Assembly: GCF_000340215.1 (NCBI RefSeq) | Contig: NW_006921533.1 | Location: forward strand, 1,286,192 to 1,350,191 | DNA from: Pseudocercospora fijiensis CIRAD86 | Taxonomy: Eukaryota > Ascomycota > Dothideomycetes > Mycosphaerellales > Mycosphaerellaceae | Length of the DNA: 64,000 nt | Direction of reading: 5' to 3' | Shown here: positions 1 through 10,429 of the stretch, one piece after another | Layout of the letters: each line of letters begins with the position of its first letter | How positions within the stretch are numbered: the stretch's first letter is position 1 | Made by a program: the position numbers and the translations under genes | The notes under the pieces: model-generated | What the model was told of the DNA's origin: nothing | Databases searched by the model: none | The model's input: only the letters and a program-made list of their open reading frames with translations

Positions 1-2
1 TC

Positions 3-3000
3 GTAGGCGAGCCGGCCGCCTATATCGACAATTTCATTCTCGCCGAACTACTAGGTAAGGATATCGACCCGGATAGTTCGCTTAGGGAGTTAGTTAAAAA
101 GTGCATAACCTACGGGCCCTATAATAGGCGGGAGTACGACTAGGGACGAGGAGCTATATAGTATAAGAAGGGGTTCCCGCGTAGCTTTAGCGACTATACT
201 ACCCTACCCCTAGACAGCTTCGCTAAGTACCGGCGTCGCAATAATAAGAAGTGCTTTAAGAAACGTATAGGGAAGAAGTCGTATATATTCGATAACCGAT
301 AGATCGTTCCCTATAATCTATATCTACTAAAGCGCTTCGGGTACTATATTAACGTCGAATAGGTATACTCGGTAGCGATCGTAAAGTATATTTACAAGTA
401 TATCTTTAAAGCGGTCGAGCGTATATTAATATATATTAAGTATCTAGACGACGAAATAGAGGCGCACCTTAATATACGCTATATTAGTCCTAGTTAAGCG
501 GTATACCGGATCTTCTCTTATAAGAAAGCGAATACGTTTCCCGCTATCGTACGACTTAATATACATTTGCCTAGCGAGGATCTAATATATTTCGATATAG
601 ACGAAGAACTAGACGAGGTATACGATAGGGCGCGACGTCTACGGCGCTCGAAGTTAACGGCCTTCTTTAATTTGTGCTCCGATTCCGAATTCTATAAGCA
701 GACGACGGATCTACTATACGTCGCTATCCCGCGATCGTTTACGTAGGATCTAAAGGCGTATACTTAGAAGCTAAGGAAGAAATAGCAGTCGATTAGCTAC
801 CTACTTACGCTATCGCGAGCGTAGGGTAAACTACTATATTTACTAAAGCTCTTATAGGTAACGCGCGGCCTACGATCGTACGAGCATCTTCGTACCTATA
901 ATAGTATCGTATACGAGACTTTCTAGTAAGCGGCTAAGGCATTAGGTAAGGTGCAACCCGAAGACTACTAGGACGTCGCATTTACGGAAGCCGCGTATAC
1001 TAGGACAGCGTCGATGCTCCGTTAGATATTTGTAGTCCTTATTACGTAGAACTAGCTAAGTAGTAATAAGTAGTTAAGGTTTTAGGAGCGTTATTAGGAT
1101 AAGTTTTGCAGCAACGTTTACTTAACGCTCCGTCGCTAGGAAGAGTTCGTAGCGGACGAGGATCGCTAGGAGAAAATCCGTAGCTTCGGGCTCTAAACGA
1201 TTATCGACTAGCTAAGGCGCGCCGGAGTAAACCTATAGGAACTTACCTTACTAATACTAGACGAATATTAGGAAGCGAAGTTTAGGGTTAATACGGCGAA
1301 GCGGCGCGAGTTAGACTATAACCGATTAGACTAGTTCGACCTATATACGTCTATATTAGAGGCTTTAAACCCCGGTTAGCGAAGGGCGTTCGTCGAGATT
1401 TAGGCTAGTATCGAGTAGAAGGTAGAGCGGTCGTTATTCCTTCGCTTCTTAAATAGGTTTAGCGGTACTAGGAAGACGTTTATATATAAGACCTTAGCTA
1501 CGGCGTTTCGCGCGGAAGGGAAGATTATGCTTTATATAGCTTCTACTAGGATTGTAGCCCTACTACTGCTAGGCGGTACGACGGCGTACTATCGCTTTAA
1601 GATCCCTATCGATAGTACCGAAAATTTACGGTCGATGCTAAAGAAAGGCACCTTCGAAGTAGATATAATTAAAGACGCCGCATTAATTATCTAGAACGAG
1701 GCGCTATTATAGCGGCGCTTCGACTTTATAGTCGTCTACTACCTCCTATACGATCTTAGAGGGATACTTAGGGAGAAAACGCCGCCGTAGTTCGGTAGTA
1801 TCCCGGTTATATTTAGTAGAGATTTCGCGTAGTATTTGCCCTTCGATATAACTTCTAAGGGCGACGAGGTCGCGGCGGTAGCGGCGGCTACGTAGCTATA
1901 TATTACCGCTACGCCGTTCTAGACGGACGTTAGGGTACTATAGTTAACGGAAAATATACGACTGCGAGCGGAGTCCGAAGCGTCGGTAGCGATAAAGTAC
2001 TCGCGATAGCTCCTCCGCCTAGCGTATAATCCGCTATATGCTAATTGCCCGATACGCCTACTTCCGTACTTAAAGAGGGTTCTAAACATTAACTAGCTAG
2101 TAAAGGCCGTCTACCCTTAGGAATTAATAAAGGCTTCGTATGTCGATCGAACTATACTATATAAGCGCGTACTCCTTACCGTATATAACGACGTAGCAGA
2201 TTGGATTAACGACTTCTATAACGGTATGTTTAGGAGCGGAGAGGCGCGTAAGTATTACTCTAAAGACTACGTCGATTAGGCGGCGTCTAAAGCGCTCGAA
2301 TAGTCGGGAGTCGAGGAGAGTATATCTACTATAATATCCCTACTCCGGCTGCCTAGTCTACTACCGGCACTCTTACGCTTAAAAGTCGGAACGCTAGTAA
2401 CTATTATAAGAAACCTAATCCTATATAAGGGTATCTATAACGGAACGCGTATAGTAGTAACGTCGCTCTACGACTATAATATTGCGGTATATAAGCTTAA
2501 CGACGAGCATAACGACGCTAAGTACCTTATCCTACGGATTAAATTAATCGAGAGTAGAAGGTATCCGTAGGCGATCTCTAGGCGCTAATTTCCGTTAAAG
2601 GTCTACTACGCGATAACGATTAATAAAGCGTAGGGTTAAACCCTCGATAATATTAGTATAAACCTTCGGGCGTTACTCTTCTTATATAGACAGCTATACG
2701 TAGCGATATCGCGCATAATAGATATTCGAAACCTGTTCGTACTAGTAGACAAGGAGTAGTACTGTTCGATAGACCCGTAGTATAAAGGCAGTCGTTACGT
2801 AGCGGCGTAAGAGTACGGACCTATTAGGAAGAATAATAGGGGCGAAGACGTATATAGCGACGACTACTAGTTTAGGATTCCGGATCTAGTACTAACTAAT
2901 CGCCTCTTCTACGAGACGTATAACGTCCGTTAGCCCGGTATTAGTATCGCGGTTCCGGCGGAGTTAGTAGAGATCGTAAATCGTATTCTAGACGAAGAGC

Positions 3001-3134
3001 GAATTTTTACCGGCCTTAGTTTATAAGAGAGCGGTATTAATCCGCTACTCGAAGTTGTATAGTACGGGTAAGGATATATCGGCGAAGATACGGATAGCGT
3101 AGATAGTAGCGATACGTCTAAGGATATAAGTTAA
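3..3134 (+). pseudogene. Helitron Rep/Pif1-like helicase, inactivated by RIP stop codons
   Basis: Read in the register starting at base 3, the translation shows Helitron polyprotein landmarks in order. They are a segment like IDxFIxAELx..LxELVKK (about 15-105), a DNR-VPYN-YLL..F-YINVE block (about 292-360), the Tyr-containing KYIYKYIFK motif (384-410) that in Helitron Rep carries the catalytic tyrosines, a Pif1 Walker A block read as SGTRKT (1461-1478), a LLLLGGTTAYYRFKIPID-like block (to about 1611), a late helicase motif of the type FPLKVYYAITINKA (2589-2630) and LYVAIS (2694-2711). Stops are TAG/TAA at positions where the family has Gln or Trp, as expected from C-to-T change at CpA on either strand. 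Walker A has lost its second Gly (GGG to AGG). No frameshift was seen over 3.1 kb. Confidence 0.85.
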
Positions 3135-3300
3135 AGACTATTACTATAAAATGTATAGGTAGTCTTAGAAAATAGAATAGTTAATCGTACGTAATTATAC
3201 GGGGAAGAGATTGCTTACTTACTCGCGGTATAAATTACCTTTTACTACCGACGTTAGATTTCTACCTTCGCTCCTCCTTCTTCTCCGTACTCTACGTACT

Positions 3301-3850
3301 ATGTCTAAATCCTACTCCGCGGCGTCGCTACTATCTTTAATCGACGGCGTAGACTATCCTAGAAATCCTAGAATTCTACCTAGCTTACGATTTACGCTAA
3401 TCGAGGGTTACGATTACTCGAAAGCGTTCGCCTAAGCTATTTTAAACGCGTACGAAAGTAGCGAGATCCGGGGTTTATAAGACGTATATAGCGCGTATAC
3501 TCGGCGAGTGCTCGCGGGAGAAGGGCGAGATATAATATTTCGGACTAAATATATCGCGTCGCTTAGGGGAAACACTTAGAACGGCGCCGACATTCGAGTA
3601 TAAAGAGGCGCTTTTATCTATATTCTTAGGATAAACGCGGACTAGTATACTATCGCCGGCTATATATAGCAGACGGATTGCAACTACTATATATATAGCG
3701 GGCATTTCGTAGGCTATAGACATAGCTATACTATTACGAAGAACGGGAACTATACAAATTGCGTAGCGTTATATAAACCGAAGCGGTACTCGTACTACCG
3801 GGCGCAATCTAGAGAAAGTAAGCCTACAGCAGACTATTCTAACCTATAGT
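3301..3850 (+). pseudogene. second RIP-broken reading frame inside the Helitron
   Basis: From the ATG at 3301 one register can be followed for about 180 codons, interrupted only by TAA and TAG codons that RIP would make from CAA, CAG or TGG. It has an ordinary protein-like composition, including a Tyr-rich stretch around 3640-3790 with a YxxYSGHxVGYRH-like pattern. That stretch faintly recalls GIY-YIG-type folds; this is a weak visual resemblance only. It lies on the same strand as the helicase and 167 bp behind it, so it could be a second Helitron protein or a captured gene. I do not recognise it. Confidence 0.4.
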
Positions 3851-5845
3851 TGCTATACTAATATATATAGGATCTCCGATATATAGGAAACAGTAGAGAT
3901 TAGATAGCGAGGAGCGTAAGGGGATAGTAGGGCGGTAGCAAGGAAATAATTCTATTATTCTTAACCCGAAATGCCCTATTCCTATCGAGAATAAGCTCCC
4001 TACGCTCGGTCTATTCGTACGGGATATTATTCCCGCGTCTTAAGATAGCTATAATTCTAAAGAAATCTTTAGATCTATTCGGAAACGGCTTATCGACCTT
4101 TACGACTATATCCTCGATATAGAAATCTATTAGGCGTGCTAGTATACGGGACTGCTACTCGAAGAGGCGCGTAATAGGAAGCGTAAGACTACGGCGACCG
4201 CACTATTAAGGATCTTAGCGGTCGAGAATTTCGACGTATAGGACGACTAAGATCGAAAGGTCGTATAAGCACTATATAAAGATCTTAACTATATGCTCTA
4301 TAAGCGGAATACTAATAGCGTATACCGAACTATTAGCGCTAATAAAGCGTTAAACGGTCGGTAGAGAGCCTACGAAGAACTATAGAGCTATAACAGAGGA
4401 GTGCGATAAGCGCGTAGGTAGGAATAAATTTCTCTATTTAGAAGGAGAGCGATAGACGACTCTAGAGCGCGATTTCGAAAGGCTTAGACGGCGTCGCAAA
4501 TAAGGCAAGTCGTAGTATAGAATATCTCTAAAAAGGGGTTGCGAAAACAACGATAGGCTTATAAAGTAGTAGTAGGGGGGCAAAGAGATTCTTACGAGAG
4601 TAGTAGAGTAAGTACGTAGGAGGAGAGAGATAGCAAAGTTAAAAAGACTTAAATTTTTATATATATTTCTTAGGCTAGCTCGACGCTATCTACTCTATTT
4701 TAGCTCTCTAGTCGCTACCTTAGATACTTAGTAGGTAGCGACAATAGCTGCTTCTAGTATATATATCGCAGATTAGCGACGAGGTCGGCGTTAATAAAGG
4801 AGTAGCGGAAGACGCGTTACTAATAGTCCTCGATCTACGCGAGGTTAAGATATAGTATATCGTAGGCGCGTAGCTATTCGGCGATAATAAGCTACCGACG
4901 AGTCTATTAGTTAGCTAGACCGCAGCCGGGAGTATAGATACTAGTACCTAAGAGGCCGGTCGAGTATAGAGGCAACTAATAGAGAGAGTCGGTAAAGAAG
5001 TCGTAGGAGATAATGCTTATAAAGTCGTATCGAATAGTAGGGTTCTAGTAGCCGGGCTAGTAGGTAACGAGGTTCGGGATGTTTTAGTATAGGGCACGGA
5101 CGTTATTATATATAATGTCGACTTTGTTTATATTACGTAATTTGCGCAGTCGAGCCGTAACGTAAAAGTTAACTAGGACTAGTAATAGTTAGCGGACTTT
5201 GTTTCTAAAGCGTCGAGCGCTGCTAGATATACCTACCCTAGTTCTATAAGCCGGGAACCTATACGAAGGCAATAAACTTAGCAATACGGATAAAACGTAA
5301 GAGGCTACGTAGGTACTAGACGCTATTAATAACGTCGATAATAGGACCGTTTACGCTAGAGAAAGTTATATCGTCGGAGCCTAGGGTAATAGGAGATAGG
5401 ACGTAAGGAGAGCCCGAGCCCTAGCGAGAGCTACTAGGAGTTCTAAGGTCGATTATAGCGCCGCGCGAAAAGGAGATAATAGATATATCGACTACAAGAG
5501 GTTAGCGCTAAATATACGTTATAGGCGTTATCGCTTACCGTTAATTAGTAATACGTTCTGCTATAGCGTTGCTAGTAGGAGTGTTAATTAAGGTAGGTAT
5601 ATAGAGGTAAAGGTAGTGCTACGTAGCGTTATTAAAGGCGTAGACGTAGTAGAAGGTTTAATAGTTGTTAGCCGATATTAGTCGAATTTTAAGCGATTAG
5701 AGCTTAGCGCGCGTAGCGTAACCGGCCTAGCCCGCCGTAACAGGAAATTCGCACCCGCGTAACTCATGCGAAGTGAGGGCCGGTACGCCCGGATTTAACA
5801 GTAATAGCCGCGGCGCCTAGAAGTCATAATATTGTAAGGCCCGCC
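3851..5845. other. TpA-rich Helitron interior with no recognisable gene
   Basis: About 2 kb of RIP-type sequence with stops in all frames. Short open stretches are seen near 4050-4400 but no family could be named. From about 5735 CpA and TpG dinucleotides reappear. Confidence 0.6.
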
Positions 5846-5876
5846 GTCCGCGTCTGCGACGCGGACCAGGGACTAG
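5846..5876 (+). repeat. Helitron 3' terminus: hairpin plus CTAG
   Basis: GTCCGCGTC (5846-5854) and GACGCGGAC (5858-5866) form a perfect 9-bp stem with a TGC loop. Six bases after the stem comes CTAG (5873-5876), immediately followed by T (5877). A GC-rich hairpin about 10 nt before CTRR, with insertion 5' of a T, is the defining 3' end of Helitrons. Base composition returns to that of the host directly after it. Confidence 0.87.
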
Positions 5877-6296
5877 TTCCTGTATATGCAAAAAAGGTCC
5901 CAGAGTGTATCTACTTTCCCAAACCACCACGTCTAATACGCCAGTCCAATGCCTCATAGCGTTTTCCACACATATTGCAATTCTTCACCACACAATTCAA
6001 AGGGTATCCGGGGTTCGTTTCGCGCTCTCGCTCTTTCCAACTCAATCATTTCCGCATCATATCCCAAACGCAGGTAGAAACGCCTCGGACCTATCGCTTC
6101 GGACAAGCGAAGTCATGATCCAAAGTCCCTTCCAACCCAATAAGGTTGCATAATAATGCCGATGCGCACGCCGTGCGTCCGTCGCAACGGCTCCGTTATG
6201 CTCTGAGTCAATAATTACCCTGGCCATCGCGTATCCAATGTGGACCCTGTCTCAGGCGCCAAAAATAAACCCGCAGGATTTGACCAAGGATGCACT
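5877..6296. other. intergenic: Helitron flank and 3' side of the next gene
   Basis: Host-type sequence without RIP bias. It contains short open frames on both strands (for example 5905-6153 on +) with no start context, signal or composition that argues for a gene. It probably includes the 3' UTR of the minus-strand gene that ends at 6297. Confidence 0.5.
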
Positions 6297-8231
6297 TCAA
6301 GTGCTAAACACCGGAGCCTTGACCAAGACGGACCGGCCTCGGACTGAGATGCCAATGCCAGCAGCCATTCGTACCCTCGGTGGAACATCGCGCTCGCCTT
6401 GAGCACTCTCGGGCCTGTGAAGACTACTCGAGCTGCCTCCGGCGCCTGCATGTTTGGCAGTTGGCTTCGATTTGCTCGTTCCAGTCAACGCACTGAGCAT
6501 GCTCCTCTTTCGTGATTGATGCTCAGCGTTGCCGATTTCCGTCATATCTGTCACATCGCTGGTCGCACTCTTCATTGACGCCCTCTCGGCCGCGTCTTCG
6601 GCGACAGAGATGTGTAGAGGAGGGATGCCAGACTCTAGCTTCATCTGTTCGGTCAAGATGCCGTATCCAGGAGGGAAGTAGTCGATGACCACGTCTCTGC
6701 TCTCCAGTGGCAGGTGAATTGCTATGCTCACAACAAGCTCGACGATCATGTGCACACCGCCTTCCAGATCCGAAGGCGGAGGATCGGTCAGATGTACAGC
6801 AAGTGCTTGACATAAGTTATCTTTGAGCATGTCCGTGAGTCGCTGCCGGTTTTCCGGGCAAGATGGTGATCTCAATGCTTCTTGCAGGCCCTCGAGAGTA
6901 GCCAATCTCCAGTTCACGATCTTTGAGGTAAGGAATTCTTCTTCCTCCGCAGTCTGTGACGCGGGGGCGTACTTTCGAATGTTCCGCTGGACCGTCTTAA
7001 GTTCGGCCGAAAGCCTAGGGTCAAGATCTGGATGGAAGCACTTGTCGAATACCTCCTCCACCAGCCAGCTTGAGATGAATGCTCTGCCGGCTGCAGTCAT
7101 CTCCTGTTTGCCTGTAGCGACAGCATCTTTGTTCACTGAGTTCACCAGCCAGGGCGGTATGCTCTTCCAGCTTTTTCGTATGCTGAAAGCAAGCTGTGCA
7201 ATTAGACCGTCGAGTCGGTTGAATCTGGTGGTGTATTCGCTGTCGTCTAGGGACGTTCGTGATTGTGATAGACGCTGGTGTGCAAGGCTGTTTTGAAGCT
7301 GTTTGACCTGGTCTTCTTTCTCGAAGTAGTATTTCTTGACTTTTGTGTATTTCTCGCCTGCAGCAGCATTAGTCTCCAGTCGTGGCGATCTTCTGAGCAG
7401 ATACGTACGCAGTTCCTTGTGATCCTTGACAAGCTGTGCGACCTCATCATCGGTCATCTCATCGCCGGTAGTCTGCAAGGGCTGGGGCGTCGCTCTCCCC
7501 ACATCAGTATGCTGCTGTTGCTGGGTGGTCTGGCCGCCGTTGCCTTTGTATGGCTGGCCTTGGCTGGTGGGGGGAACGACTGAGGCACTGAAGGCTGGCA
7601 CTTGACCTCCCTGGTTCGCGGTTGATCCTTCACGTGACTGCGACTGCATGGCGTTGTGAACGCTCTGCCGGTTGCCGTTTCTCACTGCCTTGGGAGCGGG
7701 CAGGGCGCCATTGTTCGACATGGACGACGAGTCGCCGCTTTGCTGCGAAAAGCTGCGAGATTGGTTCAATGCCGGACGGCTGGGCTCGGTCTGGTAGCTG
7801 CCGGTTTCGGGCGGCGAGTACTGCTGGTGCTGCTGCTGGTCGTGGGGATAATCGTTTGGTCTGGGGGACGAAGAGGTGTGGAGAGCTAGGCCTGCGTTCG
7901 ACGACGGGTTTCCTGGGGCGGTGCGAGAGGCCTGATAGCTGCCTTGTTGCGGCTGAGGTTGATGATGGTGCAAGGATGGGTGTGGCTGTGCAGACGCATT
8001 TGGGTACTGGTTGGAGCTGGCGCTGGCAGTGTTTTGGTGGCCCAACTGGTGTGCCTGCTCGTGGCTGGCTTCGATGGGCGGAGGACTTAAGACGCCCTGG
8101 CCGCCCTGACGCTGCTCGCGAAATACGTGCTCGGTATTCAGCCTCTGCAGCCGGCGCTGCGACCAGCGATCCAGGGCTGTTTGTTGTCCGGAGTCGGACG
8201 AAGTCTTCGCTGGGTTGTTGTGTGCGCTCAT
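6297..8231 (-). CDS. conserved-looking Gln/Pro-rich protein with a C-terminal helical domain, function unknown
   Basis: Single-exon frame of 644 aa from the ATG at 8231. The N-terminal half is disordered and rich in Gln, Ser, His and Pro (several QQ and HHH-like runs). It is followed by a short charged region with coiled-coil character (about residues 305-350, DHKELRTYLLRR.. to KEDQVKQLQ). The last ~290 residues are an ordered helical domain with KSWKSIPPWL and a Gly-containing segment IDYFPPGYGIL. I do not recognise the family. The frame stays open upstream to about 8741 but has no ATG there, so either 8231 is the start or an unusual start or upstream exon exists. It is transcribed away from the secreted-protein gene at 10430, with about 2.2 kb between them. 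Confidence 0.75.
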   Translation of the reverse strand: MSAHNNPAKTSSDSGQQTALDRWSQRRLQRLNTEHVFREQRQGGQGVLSPPPIEASHEQAHQLGHQNTASASSNQYPNASAQPHPSLHHHQPQPQQGSYQASRTAPGNPSSNAGLALHTSSSPRPNDYPHDQQQHQQYSPPETGSYQTEPSRPALNQSRSFSQQSGDSSSMSNNGALPAPKAVRNGNRQSVHNAMQSQSREGSTANQGGQVPAFSASVVPPTSQGQPYKGNGGQTTQQQQHTDVGRATPQPLQTTGDEMTDDEVAQLVKDHKELRTYLLRRSPRLETNAAAGEKYTKVKKYYFEKEDQVKQLQNSLAHQRLSQSRTSLDDSEYTTRFNRLDGLIAQLAFSIRKSWKSIPPWLVNSVNKDAVATGKQEMTAAGRAFISSWLVEEVFDKCFHPDLDPRLSAELKTVQRNIRKYAPASQTAEEEEFLTSKIVNWRLATLEGLQEALRSPSCPENRQRLTDMLKDNLCQALAVHLTDPPPSDLEGGVHMIVELVVSIAIHLPLESRDVVIDYFPPGYGILTEQMKLESGIPPLHISVAEDAAERASMKSATSDVTDMTEIGNAEHQSRKRSMLSALTGTSKSKPTAKHAGAGGSSSSLHRPESAQGERDVPPRVRMAAGIGISVRGRSVLVKAPVFST

Positions 8232-8785
8232 CGACGCCCCGCGATCGTCAACGGGGAAGGAGAGTTCGGCTTGCTCGTTGGGGGTGGGCAGCTGCGTGAA
8301 GTTCGGCGACCACTGCTGAGGCGGGGACGTTTCGGGGAGGAGATGGTTGCTGCTGCCGGCTTCAATGCTGAAACAGCGCGTGCCAGTGGTGGTGCCAGCG
8401 CTATTCGCTGCTCTGCGCACTACTGTCCGCGAGCGCGACAAACCTCGTCCAGCGGGGGCGGCGAGAGTGGGCGATGGCGGAGCTCGTACGTCGTCGGGAG
8501 AGTGAAAGGTGGGCGTGTGGGTATTGGTCGTGGTGTGGGTGGGATTAGGGGAGGAGAAATCAGGCGGGAAGGCGAAGGCGATAGAGCGACGATCTTCCAA
8601 TGCGCTGTTAGCGTAGGGATAGGCGATGGTAGGACAACGCTGCGAGAAGCTAATAAGTACCTCCGGGTTGACGATTAGAGGCAGAGCTTGGTGCTGTGGT
8701 GCTCCCAGTTGCGCGTTCGTGGACGCTAGCCGATCGGTTCAAGGAGCGTGAGCGAGGACTGGCGGTTCTGGTTGCCGGCGACAGA

Positions 8786-8814
8786 GGCAGCGGCAGCGGC
8801 AGCGGCAGCGGCAG
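8786..8814. repeat. GGCAGC microsatellite
   Basis: Almost five copies of the hexamer GGCAGC in the leader/promoter region between the two divergent genes. Confidence 0.9.
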
Positions 8815-9162
8815 GTCTGCCAAGGCTGTGTGTCAGTCTGCTGTCAGGCCGCAAATAATGCCAAAAGTGGGCGTGTCAAGAATGATAATAACGTCTGCGA
8901 CATCAGGATGCGAAGTCGACAGGGATGTCGAGTGCGGACGTACCTGGATGCTGGCTTTCCAACCACGAATGGTGCTGACTCTTGCGGCCGGGCTTGTGGG
9001 AGAAGAACAGCGAACGCATCTGCTCCGACAGCGCAGCACGACTGCGGCAGCGCAATAGGCACTGCTGCTGCGAAGGCAGAGCGGTCCAAGCGTAAGGCTC
9101 GTTCGATGCCCCGTGGCCAGGAGGGAGACATAGATAGAACAAACGTCGGGGCAGAAACGCGT

Positions 9163-9193
9163 GCGCAGCGCAGCGCAGCGCAGCGCAGCGCAG
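9163..9193. repeat. GCGCA pentanucleotide array
   Basis: Six perfect copies of GCGCA plus one base. Confidence 0.92.
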
Positions 9194-9220
9194 AGAACGA
9201 CGTCCGCCACAAGTGCGCGT

Positions 9221-9330
9221 AGGACTAAGGGTATAAAGCTATGGTGAGACGCGCGCGCGCACAGTTACACTGGGAAGTAGTGAGGAGGACTAATAAGGGT
9301 ATAAAGCTATGCATGGTGAGACGCGCGCAG
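9221..9330. repeat. partial tandem duplication (about 65-bp period)
   Basis: AGGACTAAGGGTATAAAGCT at 9221-9240 recurs at 9286-9308 with a 3-bp insertion (TAA). Both copies are followed by ATGGTGAGACGCGCG; the second has four extra bases (ATGC) before it. Confidence 0.85.
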
Positions 9331-10429
9331 ACGGAGGGCGTGATGCGATGCCATGCACGATGCAATGCGATGCCATGCGATGCGTCGGCGGCCAGCTCGG
9401 TGCTCTGCCGCCCGCGTGCCTCAGCGGCTGTAGGCAGACTGGCAGAGCAGAGCTGGAGGTCTGGAAGCGAATGGCGAATGACAATGCCTCCAGCGCTTCG
9501 TGTTCCACGCCCAGCACGACGTCGGATGACGGTTTCGCAGCAAGCCGCGATCATCATCAGCAGCAGCGTAAGTTAATAATAATAATGACCCTGCTGCAAG
9601 CACGACCAGACACGCCTTCGGCCCGTACGGTGCTATGGGTAAAAATAGAACGGCTACTGCCAGGTCTTTGTTGTTGGTGAGGCGAGGAGAAGAGCTCCGT
9701 ACGGCGTACGAGTGCGAGAGTCCCCTTTCTGTCGCACTCGCACCTCCCTCCGGCGACCCTTCCACACCACTCCTGTGCTCGCTCGGACAGACGTGCCATG
9801 GCCCATTCATTGGCGACTGCTACTATCACCATGGTCCCACGACGATGCGCTCGAGCAATGCCATGCCATCATCCAAAACAACGTCACCGCCCCCGAGCCG
9901 ACCAACATGGTAACTTCGCTCAATCTCCTGCACCAATCAAACAGACTTTACGTGCCGCTTGGCATTCCAGTCCTCCTGCTCTCTCTGCTCTCTCCAAAGT
10001 TGCATTACCATTGCCAAGACCCGTGTTCTCGGTGCAGTGCCAGCCATTCCCTGTTCACTCCCACTGTTCGTAGCTTCTTTCCATTCTGCCTCGATATCTT
10101 CCTAACATCTCCCAATCCCTCTTTCGTCTTTCATCAGCAGCGCCGTGCATTGCCTATTGCCTCAGACTTCAACGTCGTGCTGTCCTGTCTCGCCTTGCAA
10201 CATCACTGGACGTCATCCTGGTCGCAGCTCCAACGCCGTCTCTTCTTCTACTACTGTCGACCTTACTTCACTCACTTGACCCTACCGACACGTAATACGC
10301 TCCTTCATCCCTCGCTCCATCCCCGTTACGTACTACTGCATAGAAAAGCGACGCATCTTCCAGCTTGCTTCGATAAAGTCACCCTCCCTCATGCATACGA
10401 CTACACATTAAATCTCAGGATACACCATC

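Larger units (their letters stand above)
1..5876 (+). mobile_element. RIP-degraded Helitron, 3' part (5' end lies outside the window)
   Basis: The segment is strongly depleted in CpA and TpG and rich in TpA while CpG survives, which is the mark of fungal RIP. It holds a broken Rep/helicase frame (3-3134), a second broken frame (about 3301-3850), about 1.9 kb with nothing recognised, and a typical Helitron 3' terminus (hairpin 5846-5866, CTAG 5873-5876, then host T). Helitrons are rolling-circle DNA transposons that insert between A and T without a target duplication. The HUH part of Rep and the 5' TC end must lie upstream of base 1. RIP-type composition fades near 5735, so the last ~140 bp look unmutated. 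The element is non-autonomous now. Confidence 0.88.
8232..10429. promoter_or_regulatory. 2.2-kb divergent intergenic region with simple repeats
   Basis: It separates a minus-strand gene (start 8231) from a plus-strand gene (start 10430) and so should hold both promoters. The minus strand carries no ATG between 8231 and 8901, as expected of a 5' leader. It includes a GGCAGC array, a GCGCA array, a partial duplication at 9221-9330 and a C/T-rich stretch before the 10430 start. The long open frame 9712-10662 on + starts at a non-ATG codon and overlaps the real gene out of frame, so I read it as chance. Confidence 0.55.

Noticed and set aside
5905..6153. 82-codon frame after the Helitron
   Set aside because: Short, no homology pattern, and placed in the 3' flank of the opposite-strand gene.
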